Assembly (NCBI RefSeq): GCF_023721755.1
Contig: NZ_JAMDLH010000003.1
Location: forward strand, 388,629-452,628
Length of the DNA stretch: 64,000 nucleotides
Origin: Pleomorphomonas sp. NRK KF1
GTDB taxonomy: Bacteria > Pseudomonadota > Alphaproteobacteria > Rhizobiales > Pleomorphomonadaceae
Reading direction: 5' to 3'
Shown here: positions 56,352 through 64,000 of the stretch, piece by piece
How positions within the stretch are numbered: the stretch's first letter is position 1
Layout of the letters: every line of letters starts with the position of its first letter
Made by a program: the position numbers and the translations under genes
Notes under the pieces: generated by a model
Database searches by the model: none
Seen by the model: the letters and a program-made list of their open reading frames with translations, nothing else
What the model was told of the DNA's origin: nothing

Positions 56352-57194
56352 TTAGCGCAGGTCGCCGATGGCAATGTGGTCCATGTCGTCGAAGGTCTGG
56401 TTCTCGCCGCCCATCGCCCAGATGAAGGTATAGGCGCTGGTGCCGCAGCCAGCGTGGATCGACCAGGACGGCGAAATGACCGCCTGTTCGTTCTGCACCA
56501 GGATGTGCCGGGTTTGGTTGCCTTCGCCCATCATGTGGAAGACGGCCTGTCCCTCGGGAATGTTGAAATAGGTGTAGATCTCCATGCGGCGCTCGTGGGT
56601 ATGGGCGGGCATGGTATTCCAGACGCTGCCCGGCGCGAGCTGGGTCAGACCCATGGAAAGCTGGCAGGTCTCCAGCACGTCCGGGTGGATGAACTGATTG
56701 ATGACGCGCTTGTTGGCGGTGGCCTCGTCGCCGAGCGGCTTCTTCTTGGCGTCGGCCATCGACAGGAAGGTGGTCTTGCAGGCTTTGTGGGCCGGTGCGG
56801 ACACCATGTAGAACTTGGCTGGCGCCTTGGCATCGTCGCTCTTGAAGACGACGGACTTGGTGCCCTTGGTGATATAGAGGCAATCCTGGAAGTCGAGGTG
56901 GAAGGTCTCGCCGTCGGCTTCGATGGAGCCGGCGCCGCCGATGTTGAAGATGCCGATCTCGCGGCGCTCCAGGATATAGGCGGTGCCGAAGTTCTTCATG
57001 CAGTCGATGCCCTTGTCGAGCGGCACCGCCTCGTTGACCGGCTTACAGCCGAGCGTCACCATGCGGTCGACATGGGAGTAGACGGCGACCACCTCGTCAT
57101 CACGGTAGAGGTTTTCGATCAGGAACTCGGCGCGCGTCTCCTCGGTGGTGTAGCGCTTGAAATCCTTCTGATTGGCCGAATAGCGAATGTCCAT
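56352..57194 (-). CDS. kduI: 5-dehydro-4-deoxy-D-glucuronate isomerase
   Basis: This 280-residue cupin isomerase (E. coli KduI is 278 residues) has Zn ligands in PAHTHERRMEIYTYF and SIHAGCG. It converts 5-keto-4-deoxyuronate to 2,5-diketo-3-deoxygluconate in pectin, alginate or hyaluronan breakdown. It lies 28 nt after the yhcH-like gene and 20 nt before kduD. The start is MDIRYSANQKDF. Confidence 0.94.
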   Translation of the reverse strand: MDIRYSANQKDFKRYTTEETRAEFLIENLYRDDEVVAVYSHVDRMVTLGCKPVNEAVPLDKGIDCMKNFGTAYILERREIGIFNIGGAGSIEADGETFHLDFQDCLYITKGTKSVVFKSDDAKAPAKFYMVSAPAHKACKTTFLSMADAKKKPLGDEATANKRVINQFIHPDVLETCQLSMGLTQLAPGSVWNTMPAHTHERRMEIYTYFNIPEGQAVFHMMGEGNQTRHILVQNEQAVISPSWSIHAGCGTSAYTFIWAMGGENQTFDDMDHIAIGDLR

Positions 57195-57222
57195 TGTTGT
57201 CTCCGAAGGTGAGAGTGGGTGA

Positions 57223-57684
57223 TCAAGCCAGGATCTTGACGACGACCTTGCGAACATTGGCCGGTGCGCCCAGAGCGCAACCGGGGCGGTGGATGTCGGT
57301 GGGGTGGAAGACGGCGTAGGCACCGGTGCCCAGCATGAGGTCGCTCTCGTCGGCTACCGTTGAGAAGAACTGAACGTCGCGACTTTCGAGAAGGTCCTCG
57401 GACACCGGATTGTTGCCGGCGAGCGGCGCATAGCCGATCACTTCTCGTCCGCTCGCCACGTACTGGATGTCGATATAGCGGGCGTGGGATTCGGGGCGCT
57501 TTTCGGCCTTGGGCGCCGTCTCGTAGTCCTGGATCAGGGCGTAGAGGCGGTCGCCGTCGATGTCGACGCGGCCGGCGGGCAAGGCGTTGATGTCGGTCTC
57601 CGCGAGAAAGCGAAGCCCCCGCCGGATGGTCTCGGGCAGGTTGGCGGCGTCGCGGTCGAGCGTGGCGATATGGCTGAGATACAT
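57223..57684 (-). CDS. YhcH/YjgK/YiaL-family (DUF386) sugar-binding protein
   Basis: This 153-residue beta-barrel protein of the DUF386 family has ARYIDIQYVASGREVIGYAP and FHPTDIHRPGCAL, where the histidines bind a metal. Family members bind or isomerise sugar acids and often sit in uronate or sialate operons. Here it lies between kdgT and kduI, so a role in 2-keto-3-deoxy sugar handling is likely but unproven. Confidence 0.88.
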   Translation of the reverse strand: MYLSHIATLDRDAANLPETIRRGLRFLAETDINALPAGRVDIDGDRLYALIQDYETAPKAEKRPESHARYIDIQYVASGREVIGYAPLAGNNPVSEDLLESRDVQFFSTVADESDLMLGTGAYAVFHPTDIHRPGCALGAPANVRKVVVKILA

Positions 57685-57735
57685 CGGCTTTCTCCTGGAG
57701 CGGTGGAGCCGGCGGTCGGCGCCGGCCCTCCTGCG

Positions 57736-58728
57736 TTACGCTGCCGCTTGCAGTTCCTGGACCGGCGCAGGGGCAGGGGTGGCGCCTCTGGTGCGCTTGG
57801 CCCAGATGCCGGTCAAAATCGGCACCAGGATCGCCGTGGTCAGGCAGGCGGCGGCGACCAGCGAGGTGGCCGTGGCCGCAGCCGGCTTGAAGGCGGGCAC
57901 CATCTCCGCGATGATCATCGGGTTGGCGACGGCGGCGCCGGCCGTGGAGGACGCAGCGAGGCCGGCGGTGCCGTTGCCGCCACCGATCAGCTTGTCGGCC
58001 AGCATCAGCGGAATGCCGGTGATCACGATCACGATGACGCCGAGCAGGATGCCACCAAGGCCGGTCTGGGCGATGACGTGCAGGTCGATGCCGTTACCGA
58101 GGGCAAAGCCGAAGAAAGGGATCAGCGTATGCACGCACTTGCCGAAGAACTCCTTCAGGTCCTTGTCGAGGTTGCCGAGCAGGAAGCCGATCAGGAAGGG
58201 CAGCACCGCGCCGACGAACAGGTGCGGCTCGAAGGTGGCGACGCCGGCTGCGCCCAGGATGAACATGGACACCAGCGGACCGGACTCGATGGACATCAGC
58301 ACGAAGGCGCCAGCTTCTTCCTTGGTGCCGTATTGCTGCATGACCGCCGCATAGAGACCGCCGTTGGTCATGTCCATCGCCGCGCAGATGGCCAGCGCCG
58401 AGAAGCCGGCGAAGAGACCCGCCTGCACGCCTTCGATCGGCAGGAACTGGGCGGCGGCGTATGTGGCGGCCCAGGCGACCAGCGTCTTGACGACGACGAG
58501 GTTGCCCGATTTGCGCAGCACGGTGCCCGTCGCACGGAGATCGATGGTGGCGCCCATGCAGAAGAACCAGACCGCGAGGATCGGCACCGTGCCGGAGACC
58601 AGGCCGTTGGTGAAGGAGCCGAAGTATTTGCCGGCTTCCGGATAGAAGGTCTTGCACAGTGCGCCAAGGATCAGCGGCACCAGCATCAGTCCTCCTGGGA
58701 CTTTATCGATCGCTTTCTTGATGTTCAT
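57736..58728 (-). CDS. kdgT: 2-keto-3-deoxygluconate permease KdgT
   Basis: This 330-residue inner-membrane symporter of the KdgT family has about ten hydrophobic segments and motifs such as [24 protein letters not shown]. It imports 2-keto-3-deoxygluconate with protons. Its place in the operon matches the substrate. The length agrees with E. coli KdgT (327). Confidence 0.93.
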   Translation of the reverse strand: MNIKKAIDKVPGGLMLVPLILGALCKTFYPEAGKYFGSFTNGLVSGTVPILAVWFFCMGATIDLRATGTVLRKSGNLVVVKTLVAWAATYAAAQFLPIEGVQAGLFAGFSALAICAAMDMTNGGLYAAVMQQYGTKEEAGAFVLMSIESGPLVSMFILGAAGVATFEPHLFVGAVLPFLIGFLLGNLDKDLKEFFGKCVHTLIPFFGFALGNGIDLHVIAQTGLGGILLGVIVIVITGIPLMLADKLIGGGNGTAGLAASSTAGAAVANPMIIAEMVPAFKPAAATATSLVAAACLTTAILVPILTGIWAKRTRGATPAPAPVQELQAAA

Positions 58729-58777
58729 GATGTCTAGTCGTCTCTAGCGTGAAAAATGGTGTTGGCGCGGGCGGCGA

Positions 58778-59737
58778 TCAGCGAAGCCGGGCGATTTCGG
58801 AAGCGAAGACGTCGGGCGTGGCGTCTTTCGGAATGATGGCGCCCCGGTGCTGCACGACGGCGCCGGCGACCGCGTGGGCACGAAGCGCGGCTTCCGCCGG
58901 AGCGAGGCCAAGGCTTCGGCCGAGGAGATAGGCAGCCGAGAAACTGTCGCCGGCGGCTGTGGTGTCGACGACCTTGTCGACGGCCGTGGCGGGCACGGTC
59001 TCGATCTTGCCGTCATGGATCAGCGTGCAGGGCTTGGCGCCGTCCTTGATCACCACTTCAAGACGCGGCATGGCCGCGAAATGGCTGGCGCCGGCCTCTG
59101 GCGTCGGCGCGATGCCGAGGACTTCGAGTTCCTCCACCGTCACCAGGACGCGGCTTGCGAAGCCGATGACCTCCTCATAGGTGGCGCGCGTCGTTTCGAC
59201 GTTATCCCAGAGGAGAGGACGGTAGTTGCAGTCGAAGTCGATGGCGACGCCATCGCGGGCGAGTTCGCCAAGGCGGGCGATGAGCCGGGCTCGGCTCTGC
59301 GGCCTCAGCACCGCGAGACTGATGCCGGAAAGATAGATGTTGCTGTAACTGGCGAGCGCGGTGAGGATGGTGTCCGAACCGTCGGTCTCGAAGGCTTCGC
59401 GGACGGCGGCTTCGCCGCGCCAGTAGTAGAAGCGGCGCTCGCCATTTGCGTCGGTCTTGATGAAGTAGAGGCCGGGGCGACGGCCCGGGCGACGCAGCAC
59501 CAGGCGGTCGCCGACGCCTTGGGCGCGCCAGAATTCCGCCATGGCATCGCTGAACGGATCGTCACCGATGGCGCTGACGTAATCGACAAAGCTGCCGAGT
59601 TCCTTGCCCAGCCGGGCCATGTAGGCCGCCGTATTGAAGGTATCGCCGCCGAAGGACTGTGTGATGCCGCCGTCGGGCCGCTCTTGCAGCTCGACCATGC
59701 ATTCACCGATGGCTGCCACGCGAATGTCCTTGGCCAC
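58778..59737 (-). CDS. kdgK: 2-keto-3-deoxygluconate kinase (PfkB family)
   Basis: This 319-residue PfkB-type kinase has GECMVELQERPDG near the start and the catalytic signature DTTAAGDSFSAAYL. It phosphorylates KDG to 2-keto-3-deoxy-6-phosphogluconate. It is first in the leftward operon kdgK-kdgT-yhcH-kduI-kduD. The start is GTG (59737), with GGAGGATGAC before it. An aldolase (kdgA/eda) is not in the window. Confidence 0.9.
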   Translation of the reverse strand: MAKDIRVAAIGECMVELQERPDGGITQSFGGDTFNTAAYMARLGKELGSFVDYVSAIGDDPFSDAMAEFWRAQGVGDRLVLRRPGRRPGLYFIKTDANGERRFYYWRGEAAVREAFETDGSDTILTALASYSNIYLSGISLAVLRPQSRARLIARLGELARDGVAIDFDCNYRPLLWDNVETTRATYEEVIGFASRVLVTVEELEVLGIAPTPEAGASHFAAMPRLEVVIKDGAKPCTLIHDGKIETVPATAVDKVVDTTAAGDSFSAAYLLGRSLGLAPAEAALRAHAVAGAVVQHRGAIIPKDATPDVFASEIARLR

Positions 59738-60359
59738 GTCATCCTCCGATCGTTCGCCATTCGATTTCGGCGGGGGCACTTCGGCTACCCGCTCTCATTG
59801 GCTGGACCATCTAGTCGCCGGCGTTTTAAGTCAATACGCATTATTCCATGTCTATATGCACGAAAAGATGTCGATACCAAAGTCTAAATCGGAATATATA
59901 ACGAACTGAATTGCGAATATCTGGCGCATGTGAGAAGTAATTGTCTCGCCTCAAATTGAATGAACGATAATAAATACAATCTTATATACAAGATATATAA
60001 GGTATATGCGATGAATGAATCCATTTTTTGTTTGCTCGAGCATCTCGGGTAAGCTGGAAGGGCTGTCCCGCACTCAAGGCATGGTCAGGTCGACCTCAGG
60101 TTTCCACTTAAGACAGGCCGATTTATGCTGACGAGGCCCGCATGCGCCTTTCACGGGCGACATCCGTATCGCCCCTGATCCGCGAGCTTGGCACTAACCC
60201 ACTCAGACCAATTTCATATATCTGAAATACGAGATGGAGGCGCGTCGCCTTCAAAGGATCGCTACGACGGGATGAGGAGGCTGGCCGCACGTCCCCGTAG
60301 ACATCCTCGATGAATCGACCGAGCCTGCAAAAGCAAGGGCAGCCCATGGAGCGAACCCG
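59738..60359. promoter_or_regulatory. AT-rich divergent region between kdgK and its GntR regulator
   Basis: No gene is seen in these 622 bp. The region 59810-60020 is far more AT-rich than the rest of the window. At 59981-60001 CTTATAT and ATATAAG form a 7-bp inverted repeat around ACAAGAT, which could be a GntR operator. TTGACT-like and TATAT runs near 59830-59870 could serve the kdgK promoter. Function is inferred. Confidence 0.5.
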
Positions 60360-61115
60360 ATGACGACATGGACCATGAACGATGGCGGACGATCTCCGGC
60401 CGCCGGTGCTGCGGCCGGCGAAACGGCCGCTCAGTTGGTTCACCGCCGGCTGCGGGACGACATCGTTTCCATGCGTCGTCGGCCGGGCGACGTCATCTTC
60501 GAGAAGGAGATCGCCACAGAGGCCCGCGTCAGTCGGACACCGGTCCGCGAAGCGCTGCTCCGCCTCGCCGATGAGAAGCTGATCGAGATCGTACCCAAGT
60601 CCGGAACCATGGTTTCCCGGATTCCAGCCGAGACCCTGCCCGAGATCATCGTCGCCCGCGCCGCGCTTGAGGCGGTGACCGTGCGGGCGGCTGCCGAGAG
60701 CGCCAGAGGCTCCGATATTGCCGGTCTCAGAGCGATCATAGAGCGCCAGCGCGAGGCGCTTGCCACGGGGGATATCGACGGCTTCCACGCTTCCGATGAA
60801 CTCATGCATAGGGCCATTGCCGAGGCCGGCAGGCTGTCGGGGTTGTGGGCCATGATCGTACAGATCAAGGTTCAGCTCGACCGCTACCGCCGTCTGACGC
60901 TGCCGCAGCCCCATCGCATGGAACGGGCGCTCGCAGAGCATGAGGAGATTGTCGACGCTATCGCCGGCCGCGACGCCACCGCAGCGGCGGCAGCCATGGA
61001 TCGCCACCTCGACGGACTTCGCATCAGCCTCGCGCCGATCCGCGACCTCAACCCCGACTATTTCTCCGGTGACGTCAGTGCCGTCTATGACCGCTGGGCC
61101 GGCGAAACGGCCTGA
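60360..61115 (+). CDS. GntR/FCD-family transcriptional regulator (likely KDG-operon repressor)
   Basis: This 251-residue protein has a GntR winged helix-turn-helix (LRDDIVSMRRRPGD, then TEARVSRTPVREALLRLADEKL) and an FCD ligand domain with HASDELMHRAIAEAGR and HEEIVDAIAGRD, where the histidines bind a metal. It is divergent from the kdg operon, the classical place for its repressor. The ligand is probably KDG or a uronate. The start is ATG 60360. Confidence 0.88.
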   Translation: MTTWTMNDGGRSPAAGAAAGETAAQLVHRRLRDDIVSMRRRPGDVIFEKEIATEARVSRTPVREALLRLADEKLIEIVPKSGTMVSRIPAETLPEIIVARAALEAVTVRAAAESARGSDIAGLRAIIERQREALATGDIDGFHASDELMHRAIAEAGRLSGLWAMIVQIKVQLDRYRRLTLPQPHRMERALAEHEEIVDAIAGRDATAAAAAMDRHLDGLRISLAPIRDLNPDYFSGDVSAVYDRWAGETA

Positions 61116-61219
61116 CAACCCTGGTCCATCATCCGGCCGGAGTGAAACGAGAGCCGATAAGCTGACGCCTAAAAAGAAGGCTTGAAGCGCGATCTGTCGC
61201 GATCCGGTCGAATAGCGCT

Positions 61220-61978
61220 CTATGGAGCGACGCTGATCACGCGTCGTCCCTCGATATCGAGGACGTCCCCTTCGACGCAAAAGACGTCTGAGAGAAGCGA
61301 GCGGGTGATGATCTCCGATGGCGGGCCGTCGCCGACGACGCGCCCGGCCTGCATGACGACGATCCGATCGGCGTAGGTGGCGGCAACGTTGAGGTCGTGC
61401 AGCACGACTATCACCGTCTTGCCCGGCTGGTCGCCCATGCGGCGGAAAAGCCGCATCATCGACACTGCATGATGAATGTCGAGGTTGTTGAGCGGCTCGT
61501 CGAACAAGGCGTAGTCGGCGTCCTGGGCGAGCGCCATGGCGACGAAGGCCCGTTGCCGCTGACCGCCGGAGAGCTGATCGAGAAACCGATCGGCCATGGC
61601 ATCCAGCCCGACGAAAGCGATCGCCGCCGCCACCCGCTCCTGGTCGTCGCGGTTGGGGCGCCCTCGATTGTGCGGGAAGCGGCCGAAGGCGACGAGATCG
61701 CGGATCGTCAGCCGCGCCGCGACGTGATTTTCCTGCCTCATCACGGACAGTCGGCGGGCCAGTTCGCGGCCGGGCGTCTTCGTCACATCGAGGCCGTCCA
61801 CGAGAACGCTGCCGGAGTCGGATTTCATAAGCCGGCTAATGATGGATAGAAGCGTCGACTTGCCGGCGCCGTTCGGGCCAACGATTCCGACCACGCCGCC
61901 GTGCGGAATGGCGAGGCTGACGGTGTCGACGACCAGCGTGTCTCCGTAGCGTTTGCAGATCTTGTCGATTTCGATCAT
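61220..61978 (-). CDS. Iron-siderophore ABC transporter ATP-binding protein
   Basis: This 252-residue ATPase has Walker A GPNGAGKST, the signature LSGGQRQRAF, Walker B YALFDEPLNNLD and the switch His (VLHDLN). It is of the FecE/CeuD/YclP type and powers uptake of iron-siderophore complexes. It overlaps the permease gene by 4 bp (ATGA) and is the last gene of the leftward operon. Confidence 0.92.
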   Translation of the reverse strand: MIEIDKICKRYGDTLVVDTVSLAIPHGGVVGIVGPNGAGKSTLLSIISRLMKSDSGSVLVDGLDVTKTPGRELARRLSVMRQENHVAARLTIRDLVAFGRFPHNRGRPNRDDQERVAAAIAFVGLDAMADRFLDQLSGGQRQRAFVAMALAQDADYALFDEPLNNLDIHHAVSMMRLFRRMGDQPGKTVIVVLHDLNVAATYADRIVVMQAGRVVGDGPPSEIITRSLLSDVFCVEGDVLDIEGRRVISVAP

Positions 61979-62940
61979 CGCCGGCCGGACCTGAACAGGA
62001 TGAGAAGGAACGTGACGCCACCGACGAAGTCGATGACGATGGACAGCGCGGTGCCGAAGCCCAGCAGCCGCTCCAGCAGCATCTGGCCACCGACCAGCGT
62101 GACGATGGCGAGGCCGATGGCGACTGGCAGCACCTCGGCATGCTTGGCCGAAGGGATCAGGAGATAGGCGAGGTTGGCGACCAGCAGGCCGAAGAACGTG
62201 GTCGGTCCGACCAGCGCCGTCGACGCCGATACCAGGACGGCGACGACCGCGAAGACGATGGCCGACAGGCGCGCCGTGTCGACGCCGAGGCCGGTTGCCC
62301 GGTCGCGTCCCAGAACGAGTACGTCGAGTTCGGCAAGTCGGGGAAGCACGATGACCGTCGCTGCTACCGCCAGCAGCGCGGCAACGCCGATCAGCGCCGG
62401 ATCGACGACGTTGAAGGAGGCGAAGGTCCGTCCTTGCAGCACGAGGAAATCGTTGGGGTCCATGATGCGTTGCAGGAAGCTCGACAGGCTGCGGAACAGC
62501 GCCCCGAACAGCAGGCCGGACAGAACGACCAGCGGCAGGTTCCGACCTTCTCCCCGGAAGAGCAGACGGAAGAGCAGGCCGGATAGACCGACCATGGCTA
62601 GGCATTCGACCGAAAAGAGCAGCCGCGGATCGATCGCTCCGGCACCGGCGCCGCCGAGGGCCGCCACCAGCGAGGTCTGCAGCAGCAGGAACAATGCGTC
62701 GAAGCCCATGACGGCCGGTGTCAGGATACGGTTGCCCGTCAACGTCTGGAACAGCACGGTCGACAGGGCGATGGCGTAGGCGACCGTGACGAGGGCCGCG
62801 AGGCGCATGCCGCGATGAGCGAGTATGAAGCTCCATGGCCCCTTTGCGCCGATCGTCATGAAGGCGATCGCCGACAGAATGGCGAGCGACGCCACCACAA
62901 CCATCACGAAGCGGGCGGACCGCGGGCGATCAGGCGGCAT
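61975..62940 (-). CDS. Iron-siderophore ABC transporter permease (FatC/CeuC/YclO type)
   Basis: This 321-residue FecCD-family permease has about nine membrane helices. Segments QTLTGNRILTPAVMGFDALF and VGPTTFFGLLVANLAYLL are family-typical. It forms the importer with the permease encoded just upstream, overlapping it by 11 bp. The siderophore class (anguibactin, petrobactin or enterobactin type) cannot be told from the sequence. Confidence 0.9.
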   Translation of the reverse strand: MPPDRPRSARFVMVVVASLAILSAIAFMTIGAKGPWSFILAHRGMRLAALVTVAYAIALSTVLFQTLTGNRILTPAVMGFDALFLLLQTSLVAALGGAGAGAIDPRLLFSVECLAMVGLSGLLFRLLFRGEGRNLPLVVLSGLLFGALFRSLSSFLQRIMDPNDFLVLQGRTFASFNVVDPALIGVAALLAVAATVIVLPRLAELDVLVLGRDRATGLGVDTARLSAIVFAVVAVLVSASTALVGPTTFFGLLVANLAYLLIPSAKHAEVLPVAIGLAIVTLVGGQMLLERLLGFGTALSIVIDFVGGVTFLLILFRSGRR

Positions 62941-63901
62941 GGCCGCGTCGCCAGAAGATGAACGTCAGGAAGCCGAGGCTGCCGACGACTCCCATGATGG
63001 TCCCCACCGGGATTTCATAGGGCGCGATGACGATCCGGCCGACCACGTCCGACGCGAGGACCAACACGGCGCCGCCCGTTGCCACCACCGGCAGGCTGCG
63101 TCGCAGGTCGTCGCCCAGGAACAGGCTGACGACGTTCGGAACGATGAGGCCGACGAAGGGGATGGCGCCGACTGTCACCACCACCGCAGCGGTGACCACC
63201 GACACGATGATCAGGCCAAAGATGACGAGCCGCCGATAATCGAGGCCCACGCCGACCGCTACGGCCTCGCCCATGCCGAGAATGGTGAAGCGGGCGGCGG
63301 TCGCATAAGCGGCGGCCACCAGACCGGCGATGATCCACAGGAACTCGTAGCGGCCGCGCAGCACGATAGAGAAATCGCCGCTGCCGAAAGCGCCGAGCGA
63401 TTGCAACAGGTCGAAGCGGTAGGCGAGAAAACTAGTCGCCGCGTCGAAGATGCCGCCGAGCATGATGCCGACCAGGGGAACCATCAGCACAGACCCGAGC
63501 GGCAACCGGGAAATCAGCATCAGGAACAGGGCCGATCCGGCCAGCGCCACCAGGGCGGCCACCAGCATGCGCACGATCACCGGGGAGCCGGGCATCAGGA
63601 GCAGCGTCAGAAGGATGCCGAGGCTTGCCGATTCCACCGTGCCGGCCGTCGACGGTTCGACGAAGCGGTTGCGGGCGATCATCTGCATCAGGATTCCGGA
63701 AACGGCCAGTCCGGCGCCTGACAGCAGCAGAGCGACGGTGCGCGGCACACGGCTGGCGGCGAGCACGAGGGCGCCGTCGCCTTTCAGCGTCAGCACGTCG
63801 GACCATGCGTAGCCACCCCCGATGAGGAGGCTCGCCGCGGCAAAAAGAACAGTCGTGATCAGGAGGATGCCAAGCAGCACCGGACGAGTCGGAACGCTCA
63901 C
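62930..63901 (-). CDS. Iron-siderophore ABC transporter permease (FatD/CeuB/YclN type)
   Basis: This 323-residue FecCD-family permease is paralogous to the next one, with ASRVPRTVALLLSGAGLAVSG, RNRFVEPSTAGTVESASLG and VGAIPFVGLIVPNVVSLFLG. It starts with GTG (63901). The substrate-binding protein was expected directly upstream, but only the end of an unidentified gene is visible before the window ends. Confidence 0.9.
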   Translation of the reverse strand: MSVPTRPVLLGILLITTVLFAAASLLIGGGYAWSDVLTLKGDGALVLAASRVPRTVALLLSGAGLAVSGILMQMIARNRFVEPSTAGTVESASLGILLTLLLMPGSPVIVRMLVAALVALAGSALFLMLISRLPLGSVLMVPLVGIMLGGIFDAATSFLAYRFDLLQSLGAFGSGDFSIVLRGRYEFLWIIAGLVAAAYATAARFTILGMGEAVAVGVGLDYRRLVIFGLIIVSVVTAAVVVTVGAIPFVGLIVPNVVSLFLGDDLRRSLPVVATGGAVLVLASDVVGRIVIAPYEIPVGTIMGVVGSLGFLTFIFWRRGHAA

Positions 63902-63907
63902 TCGGCC

Positions 63908-64000
63908 TTACCCCTTTTCATAGCGTCTCGGATGGCCGCAGACTGTCCCGGCGCAGGTGAGGCGGATATGGCTGTCATTCTGGCTGTCCTCGAAGGCTCC
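63908..64000 (-). CDS. 3' end of an upstream gene, product unknown
   Basis: The last 30 codons of a leftward reading frame end at TAA (63908-63910), reading ...HIRLTCAGTVCGHPRRYEKG. The fragment is too short to identify. It does not look like the C terminus of a typical siderophore-binding protein. Another frame reads through to 63898, overlapping the permease GTG (see rejected list). Confidence 0.35.
   Translation of the reverse strand, partial: GAFEDSQNDSHIRLTCAGTVCGHPRRYEKG

Noticed and set aside
60123..61280. 385-codon minus-strand frame opposite the GntR regulator
   Set aside because: It is a shadow of the GntR gene. No domain is seen, and it runs through the AT-rich control region edge.
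63898..64000. Alternative frame for the gene upstream of the siderophore permeases, ending in the GTGA overlap
   Set aside because: The fragment is low-complexity (Ala/Ser/Arg) with no C-terminal features of a binding protein. The frame ending at 63908 looks more protein-like, but neither can be proven from about 100 bases.

Overview
The window is chromosomal DNA from a high-GC alphaproteobacterium, most likely of the Hyphomicrobiales (Rhizobiales). The reasons are a class I lysyl-tRNA synthetase, a FixL/FixJ/FixK-type circuit driving a cbb3 oxidase (ccoNOQP-ccoGHIS), a 5-aminolevulinate synthase (C4 pathway to heme), a Caulobacter-style Tad/Cpa pilus locus, a PodJ-like polarity protein, and 107-bp palindromic intergenic repeats of a type seen in this order. 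The genus cannot be fixed from the sequence alone. I saw no tRNA, rRNA, CRISPR array, transposase or phage gene.

Layout. 1-8.4 kb: a complete autoinducer-2 uptake and processing locus, with lsrK (cut by the window edge) and lsrR leftward and lsrF-A-C-D-B-G-E rightward. An inverted pair of identical 10-bp motifs sits in the divergent promoter region. 8.5-24.8 kb: housekeeping and small conserved genes (pyrD, DUF952, an SNase-like membrane protein, lysK, a TerB-like protein, a TPR methyltransferase), a two-gene ligase-associated helicase/phosphoesterase unit, a TauE/SafE exporter with its TIGR02186-like partner, the large PodJ-like protein, a MerR regulator and mscL. 24.8-41.8 kb: an aminotransferase, then a microaerobic respiration block consisting of fixL, fixJ, a single-domain receiver (FixT-like candidate), fixK, hemN, ccoNOQP, ccoGHIS and hemA. 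FNR/FixK boxes lie before hemN, ccoN and hemA. Two of them (ccoN and hemA) have the same box-to-TAGGTT spacing, which predicts activation at -41.5.

41.8-55.4 kb: a CheY-like receiver, a polysaccharide deacetylase, a DUF486 membrane protein, a TPR lipoprotein, a Cache chemoreceptor, the Tad pilus genes cpaB-cpaC-cpaE-cpaF-tadB-tadC (no pilin, cpaA or cpaD beside them), alr and a methyltransferase. 55.5-61.1 kb: a 2-keto-3-deoxygluconate/uronate operon (kdgK-kdgT-yhcH-like-kduI-kduD), divergent from a GntR/FCD regulator across an AT-rich 622-bp region. 61.2-64 kb: an iron-siderophore ABC transporter (two permeases and an ATPase) plus the 3' end of an upstream gene.

The genes group into independent physiological modules: quorum-signal scavenging, oxygen-sensed respiration with matching heme supply, surface attachment (pili and polarity), uronate catabolism and iron uptake. 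The best-supported new observations are the matched FixK promoter geometry, the 107-bp repeat with structure-preserving arm changes that supplies a stop codon, the lsr operator pair with full conservation of the LsrB ligand residues, and the FixT-like receiver between fixJ and fixK.
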